Part shown: positions 60,164-64,000 of the stretch, one piece after another | Layout of the letters: each line of letters begins with the position of its first letter | Numbering within the stretch: position 1 is the first letter of the stretch | Notes under the pieces: generated by a model | The model's input: the letters and a program-made list of their open reading frames with translations, nothing else | The model's database searches: none | Told to the model about the DNA's origin: nothing | Assembly (NCBI RefSeq): GCF_020537505.1 | Contig: NZ_JAJBMO010000004.1 | Location: 1 to 64,000, forward strand | Direction: 5' to 3' | Origin: Blautia glucerasea | Lineage (GTDB): Bacteria; Bacillota; Clostridia; Lachnospirales; Lachnospiraceae | Length of the DNA stretch: 64,000 nucleotides | Program-made: the position numbers and the translations under genes

Positions 60164-61188
60164 CAATCCTTCTCCCCTTCATTCGCTTCCTCCAGCGTAA
60201 CGCTCTCCTGTACCTGTATGTCAGCATACTGGACGCGAAGAACTGCCTGGGGCCAGTTTATGCTGACCATTGCGTTTTTCTCTTTTTCCATGCCCGCCTT
60301 GCGTATAAGATGCAGCAGCTCATTTAATACTTCTTTGGTCAGGTATCCGCCCCGCCAGTGAAAAACAAGCACCTTTCCTTTCTTAGCAGCCTGCAAAGAC
60401 CGCTTGTACACATCCTCCTGTTTAGTAAAGGATAATTTCTTCTCTTTGTAGAAAAAATGATCATGATCGCTGCAATGGGGCGCAGGCGCGATCAGGGGCT
60501 CGTGGTCGCGAAAGATCTGCTGGTCATCCAGGTTGAAATAATCATAGCGGATTTCCGTGTTTTCGTGATCTTTTCCCAGGCTGTTGTCAAAAGTGGCATC
60601 TAAATGATAATAGATGCCATTTATTTTTACAATATTCCATGTGTGCCGGTATTTGATTCCTTTTTCCGGATTGTTGCCGCAAATTGCGATCACACACCAT
60701 ACGCCCAGCGCATCCAGAAGGACCTTCACCGCTTTCGCAATGCCCTCGCATACCCCGACGCCCTGTCCCAGAGGGCCAATGATCTCATGGGAGTATGCTT
60801 TTTTCAGTTTGTCATAACGGACATTTTCACAGATAAAATCGTGCACATATTTCTCTTTTTCCCACTCAGACATCTTCTGTGCCGGGCGGACAAGCTTCTC
60901 TACCCTGGCTGTCAGAGCCTTCTGATGCTCCCGGATCTTGTTTTTCTCAAAAAGATATTCCGGTATGAAAATCAGATTCGGCGAATCTTTGTAGTAACGA
61001 TATTTAAAATTAGTTACCCAGAATATTTCCGGATGGTCCAGCCTCATCTGGAAAAAGACATTGTAAAGTTCCTCTCCGGAAAGCGCCGGAACCTGAATTT
61101 CATCCGATAGATTTTTCACCCCTGCAAAGATGCTGTGATAAGCAGCCTGCTGGGGTTTGTTCATGTGATTATAATAGTATTGTTCCAT
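60163..61188 (-). CDS. Transglutaminase-like cysteine peptidase domain protein
   Basis: 341 aa. Catalytic triad of the transglutaminase/protease superfamily: Cys147 in GVGVCEG, His in KYRHTWNIV and Asp in YHLDATFDN. No signal peptide. The N-terminus is helical and the C-terminal ~80 residues (KVLVFHWRGGYLTKEVLNELL) are a separate alpha/beta part. In tandem with the phosphatase and the acyltransferase. The substrate is unknown. Confidence 0.8.
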   Translation of the reverse strand: MEQYYYNHMNKPQQAAYHSIFAGVKNLSDEIQVPALSGEELYNVFFQMRLDHPEIFWVTNFKYRYYKDSPNLIFIPEYLFEKNKIREHQKALTARVEKLVRPAQKMSEWEKEKYVHDFICENVRYDKLKKAYSHEIIGPLGQGVGVCEGIAKAVKVLLDALGVWCVIAICGNNPEKGIKYRHTWNIVKINGIYYHLDATFDNSLGKDHENTEIRYDYFNLDDQQIFRDHEPLIAPAPHCSDHDHFFYKEKKLSFTKQEDVYKRSLQAAKKGKVLVFHWRGGYLTKEVLNELLHLIRKAGMEKEKNAMVSINWPQAVLRVQYADIQVQESVTLEEANEGEKD

Positions 61189-61190
61189 TT

Positions 61191-62303
61191 TTATCCTTTT
61201 ATCTTATCCGTCAGTTTCAGATATCCCTGCACAAGTAAATCAGTTGCGATCAGCACTACCACTGACAAGATCAGACATTCTGTTACATTAAATTCGTAAA
61301 AAGCAGCAACACCAGCAAGTGCCCAATATACGCCTATATGTACTGCATACATTTTCGATATTTGCTTGGAGTAATAGTTCAATTTGGTATATCCAAATTT
61401 CCATTTTTCCATAATCGGCATGATTCCAAATGCAATTGCAAATACAAGTATGATACTGCAGAAGGTTCCGATTACTTTTGTAAGACCTGGTGTCCTGTAT
61501 TGATCGATCATATAATTAAAGAATCCGTCAACACCTGGATGCAGCACAACACAGCCCACAAACCACACAGCTGCTATCAGTCCACATATTATGCCGCTCT
61601 TTTTATAGAAGGTTCCTTTTTCATTTTCTGGTACTCTTCTGATTACTTTTGCAAAAACATATCCTAAAAATACATAGCTCAGATATGGGAAGAAACAGAA
61701 GCTGGTCTCTCCTTTTCCTCCAAAGGTCATGTCCAGGATCCAGTTAAGTGCCTGGTTATCGGATACCAGCAGTTTGGTAAAAGGTGTCACGATTCCAACT
61801 ATCAATGCGCTTATTATGTAGCCGACAAGTTTGACATTTAATTTCCTGTATAAAGCAAGTACAAGGTAGCACATACCGGATATGAAAAAGATATTCACAA
61901 ATGTAAGCATGGAATACCGGCTTGCTTCAAATACTTCCCTGCTGCCTGCCGCTTCTCCTGTAATGGAATTTCTAATGGCGTAACTGACCGTCATTACTGC
62001 TGCATAGCATAAATTGCTTATACCCTGGTAAATCAACAGTTTTATACCGTTTCTGACCATGTCCTTTGGCTGGGAATGGCGTGTGAAAACACTTCCAAAG
62101 CCCATGGTAAACAGATATAAGCAGGCTCCAGTAGGCATGAACAGGGCAAACATAATCTTATGTACACTTGACTCCGCCGCTGCTGTGCCTGCAATTGTCT
62201 GAAATGAATGTATAAATACGATCATGATCATCAGAAAGCCTTTTACCAGATCAAGCTCTCTCTGCCGCCCAACATTCACTTCCTCGTTCTTTAAAGAAAA
62301 CAT
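61191..62303 (-). CDS. Membrane acyltransferase (heparan-glucosaminide acetyltransferase-like)
   Basis: 370 aa with ten or so membrane helices. N-terminal RELDLVKGFLMIMIVFIHSFQ resembles the conserved start of HGSNAT/DUF1624 and acyltransferase-3 proteins (catalytic His in FIHS). It probably transfers acyl groups to a sugar or peptide. It is separated from the next gene by two bases, so it is in the same operon. Confidence 0.75.
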   Translation of the reverse strand: MFSLKNEEVNVGRQRELDLVKGFLMIMIVFIHSFQTIAGTAAAESSVHKIMFALFMPTGACLYLFTMGFGSVFTRHSQPKDMVRNGIKLLIYQGISNLCYAAVMTVSYAIRNSITGEAAGSREVFEASRYSMLTFVNIFFISGMCYLVLALYRKLNVKLVGYIISALIVGIVTPFTKLLVSDNQALNWILDMTFGGKGETSFCFFPYLSYVFLGYVFAKVIRRVPENEKGTFYKKSGIICGLIAAVWFVGCVVLHPGVDGFFNYMIDQYRTPGLTKVIGTFCSIILVFAIAFGIMPIMEKWKFGYTKLNYYSKQISKMYAVHIGVYWALAGVAAFYEFNVTECLILSVVVLIATDLLVQGYLKLTDKIKG

Positions 62304-62318
62304 ATAGTATCCCCCTTC

Positions 62319-62915
62319 TTACGCTTCCGTTCTTCCATACCATTTATTATTATTTGCAAGCAGTTCCTCAAAAGTTACAGGTTCAAATCCGTTTATATCC
62401 ACACCACAATTGAGGGCGCAGGGCAGATGATCCCTAATATATTCAAAAACATCATCTCTGCTGTTATGAATATGTCCATGGATCAGCCAGGAAATAGAGG
62501 TTTCCTGGTCCTTCGCCCGTCTGGAGCCATTCCATTCCAAAAGGGGATAATGGCACAGGGTGATCAGTTTCTTATCCAGCTTGATCACCTCAAGATTGCT
62601 TACTGTTTCAAAATAGTCATTCATATTTTGAATATTTTTCTGCCATTTAAAATCATGATTTCCTATAATTAAATGTTTGCGTCCTTTTAGCTGTTCCAAG
62701 TAGGTTTTTACCGACTGGCTGGAACGAAATGACAGATCCCCTAAAATGTATACTTCGTCATCTTTTTCCACTTTCTGATTCCACTTATCAATGAGAAAAG
62801 TATTCATCTCATCCACAGAGGCAAAATCTTTCCCACAGCTTTCGGCATTTCTTCCGCACGTGGAAATTATGTTCGCATGTCCCAGGTGCAGATCACTGGT
62901 AAATAGTATTGCCAC
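62319..62915 (-). CDS. Metallophosphoesterase
   Basis: 198 aa. The complete calcineurin-like motif set: TSDLHLGH (residues 6-13), YILGDLSF, IIGNHDFKW, LCHYPLLEWNG and LIHGHIHNS. This is the small bacterial type with a broad phosphodiesterase or pyrophosphatase role. It is first in the probable four-gene operon running to the phosphatase. Confidence 0.9.
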   Translation of the reverse strand: MAILFTSDLHLGHANIISTCGRNAESCGKDFASVDEMNTFLIDKWNQKVEKDDEVYILGDLSFRSSQSVKTYLEQLKGRKHLIIGNHDFKWQKNIQNMNDYFETVSNLEVIKLDKKLITLCHYPLLEWNGSRRAKDQETSISWLIHGHIHNSRDDVFEYIRDHLPCALNCGVDINGFEPVTFEELLANNNKWYGRTEA

Positions 62916-63004
62916 CCTATTACTTATAATCTCATTATCCCCTTTAAAGGGTAATAGATTATTCTCCTTTCTCCCAATCTCTTTTTCGCTCCAGTTCCGT
63001 AAGT

Positions 63005-63041
63005 ATTCGTAATCCGGGCTATCACCCTACTTACTCCTACG
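63005..63041. repeat. Second copy of dispersed 37-base repeat
   Basis: ATTCGTAATCCGGGCTATCA followed by the CCCTACTTACTCC segment matches 4240-4276 with two differences. A hairpin TTCGC-TCAT-GCGAA lies just downstream at 63068-63081. It is in the gap between two leftward genes (62916-63086), where I see no gene. Confidence 0.75.
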
Positions 63042-63086
63042 TTCCAGAAAGGACCATATCCAAAAATTCGCTCATGCGAACATGGC

Positions 63087-63656
63087 TCATTCCTGATTGC
63101 CGTCCGGTACTTTCACCGTAAAATCATATCGAACCACAGCACAATTCTTTACTCCAAATGCAGCGTATTCTTCATTAGTCATGTCCGTAAAATAGGACTG
63201 TACCACTCTGGCGATTCCGTTGTGGGCAACCAGAATGTAGGTCTTTTTATCGGACTCTGCTTTTATTTCATCAAGAAGATTATAGATTCTCTGCGCCAGC
63301 CGAAGCGTGGATTCTCCGCCTTCATGACTGCATGCAAAAAATTCCTTGGCTTTCTTGAAATCCTTTCCATCCCGTGGAGTGGACTCCCATTTTCCAAAAT
63401 TCTGCTCGATCAGCCTTGGTTCCACCCTGCATGGAATCCCTGTCATTTCAGAAATCAACCGAGCCGTATCTGCTGCCCTACTAAGCGGAGAGCAGAGGAT
63501 TTCATCCGACTCAATTCCCTCCGCAAGAATCTTCCGCCCCGTCTCCCTAGCCTGCTCACGTCCATATTCTGTAAGCGGACTGTCTGTAGCCCCGCAAATT
63601 TTGTTCTCAACATTCCACACGGTCTGCCCGTGTCGGATGAAATAGAAATGTCCCAT
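63087..63656 (-). CDS. Histidine phosphatase family protein
   Basis: 189 aa. RHG motif FYFIRHGQTVWN at residues 4-15, then SPLSRAADTARL and the second His in VAHNGIARVV. Typical cofactor-independent-looking phosphatase of the phosphoglycerate-mutase superfamily, possibly acting on a small phosphate ester such as a cobalamin or sugar precursor. Single gene. Confidence 0.92.
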   Translation of the reverse strand: MGHFYFIRHGQTVWNVENKICGATDSPLTEYGREQARETGRKILAEGIESDEILCSPLSRAADTARLISEMTGIPCRVEPRLIEQNFGKWESTPRDGKDFKKAKEFFACSHEGGESTLRLAQRIYNLLDEIKAESDKKTYILVAHNGIARVVQSYFTDMTNEEYAAFGVKNCAVVRYDFTVKVPDGNQE

Positions 63657-64000
63657 GGTGAGTTCCTCCAGTTATTAATTTGAGTCTTGATTCGGACATT
63701 GATTTGGACATTAATCGGACATTTATTCGGACAATTCAAGTCATTTTCAATCCAAATAATTACACTTTTTTATATCCAACTTCTTCCAATTATTTCAAAT
63801 CTCATTTCAAAACTTCTTTCATTTTTTTAATTCATAGCCATTCCAAAAGCACTATTATCCAAATTTACAAATCTTCCCATTTATATCACCCTTAAATAAA
63901 AAAGGCTCATAGCATCATTATCTTTTTATAGGATATATGATACTATGAAACCTTTTGAGGTGCAAGGATACTTGTTAATATCTTTCCTGTTTTTGTCACA
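63657..64000. repeat. Right-end intergenic region with short tandem repeat and hairpin
   Basis: Four imperfect 12-base units of the form GATTCGGACATT run over 63689-63735. Further on, an imperfect inverted repeat (CTCATAGCATCATTATC with GATATATGATACTATG) spans about 63908-63951. No gene is supported up to the window end. Confidence 0.5.

Overview
The window is a piece of a low-GC, Gram-positive Firmicutes chromosome, most likely a gut Lachnospiraceae (Blautia/Dorea/Ruminococcus type), carrying a complete-looking prophage of about 41.5 kb. The host assignment rests on the SCIFF peptide/maturase/SecDF neighbourhood, a KTGD-type cell-wall anchor signal, a T-box leader, strong GGAGG ribosome sites and an ATP-type PEP carboxykinase.

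Left host flank (1-10254): secDF, the ranthipeptide maturase scfB, its 46-residue six-cysteine precursor scfA and a TIGR04086-type membrane protein run leftward. After them come a large secreted, wall-anchored acidic protein, a CNNM/CorC-type transporter with a TTG start (the only rightward gene here), a YdcF-like protein and an N-acetylmuramoyl-L-alanine amidase with a SPOR domain.

Prophage (10255-51764): it is bounded by a 23-bp near-perfect direct repeat (attL/attR). Every recognised gene but one is on the minus strand, so transcription runs from the right end to the left end. From right to left the layout is: two SNF2 helicases and unknown early genes; an IbrA-like PP-loop/PAPS-reductase protein, a GNAT protein, a ParB-like protein and a degenerate methyltransferase-like protein in one tightly overlapping operon; small genes, a VRR-NUC nuclease, a Fic-like protein, a serine recombinase and a DUF927 helicase; an AT-rich iteron region that looks like the replication origin; three tandem paralogous HTH-like proteins; a 1.7-kb array of GTGTRCAC sites with the only forward gene; two HNH proteins; a tRNA-like structured segment and a C10 run at the expected cos position; terminase, portal, ClpP-type protease, HK97 capsid, connectors, tail tube, frameshifted tail chaperone, tape measure, baseplate and fibre proteins; XkdX, holin, endolysin; and a tyrosine integrase at attL. 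I see no CI-type repressor.

The strongest unexplained signal is a dispersed ~36-bp element (TAATATG core followed by an A-rich tract as read on the plus strand). It is present at least 15 times in the prophage, always in the same orientation and almost always in an intergenic gap upstream of a phage gene. It looks like a phage-specific promoter class or a stoperator-like site.

Right host flank (51765-64000): a TrpXYZ-like ABC transporter operon whose promoter -35 box touches attR; a DUF5688 protein; pckA; a BASS-family transporter under a T-box leader with an apparent isoleucine (AUC) specifier; a low-molecular-weight phosphotyrosine phosphatase, transglutaminase-like protein, membrane acyltransferase and metallophosphoesterase that probably form an operon; and a histidine phosphatase. 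A dispersed repeat near 4240 recurs near 63005.
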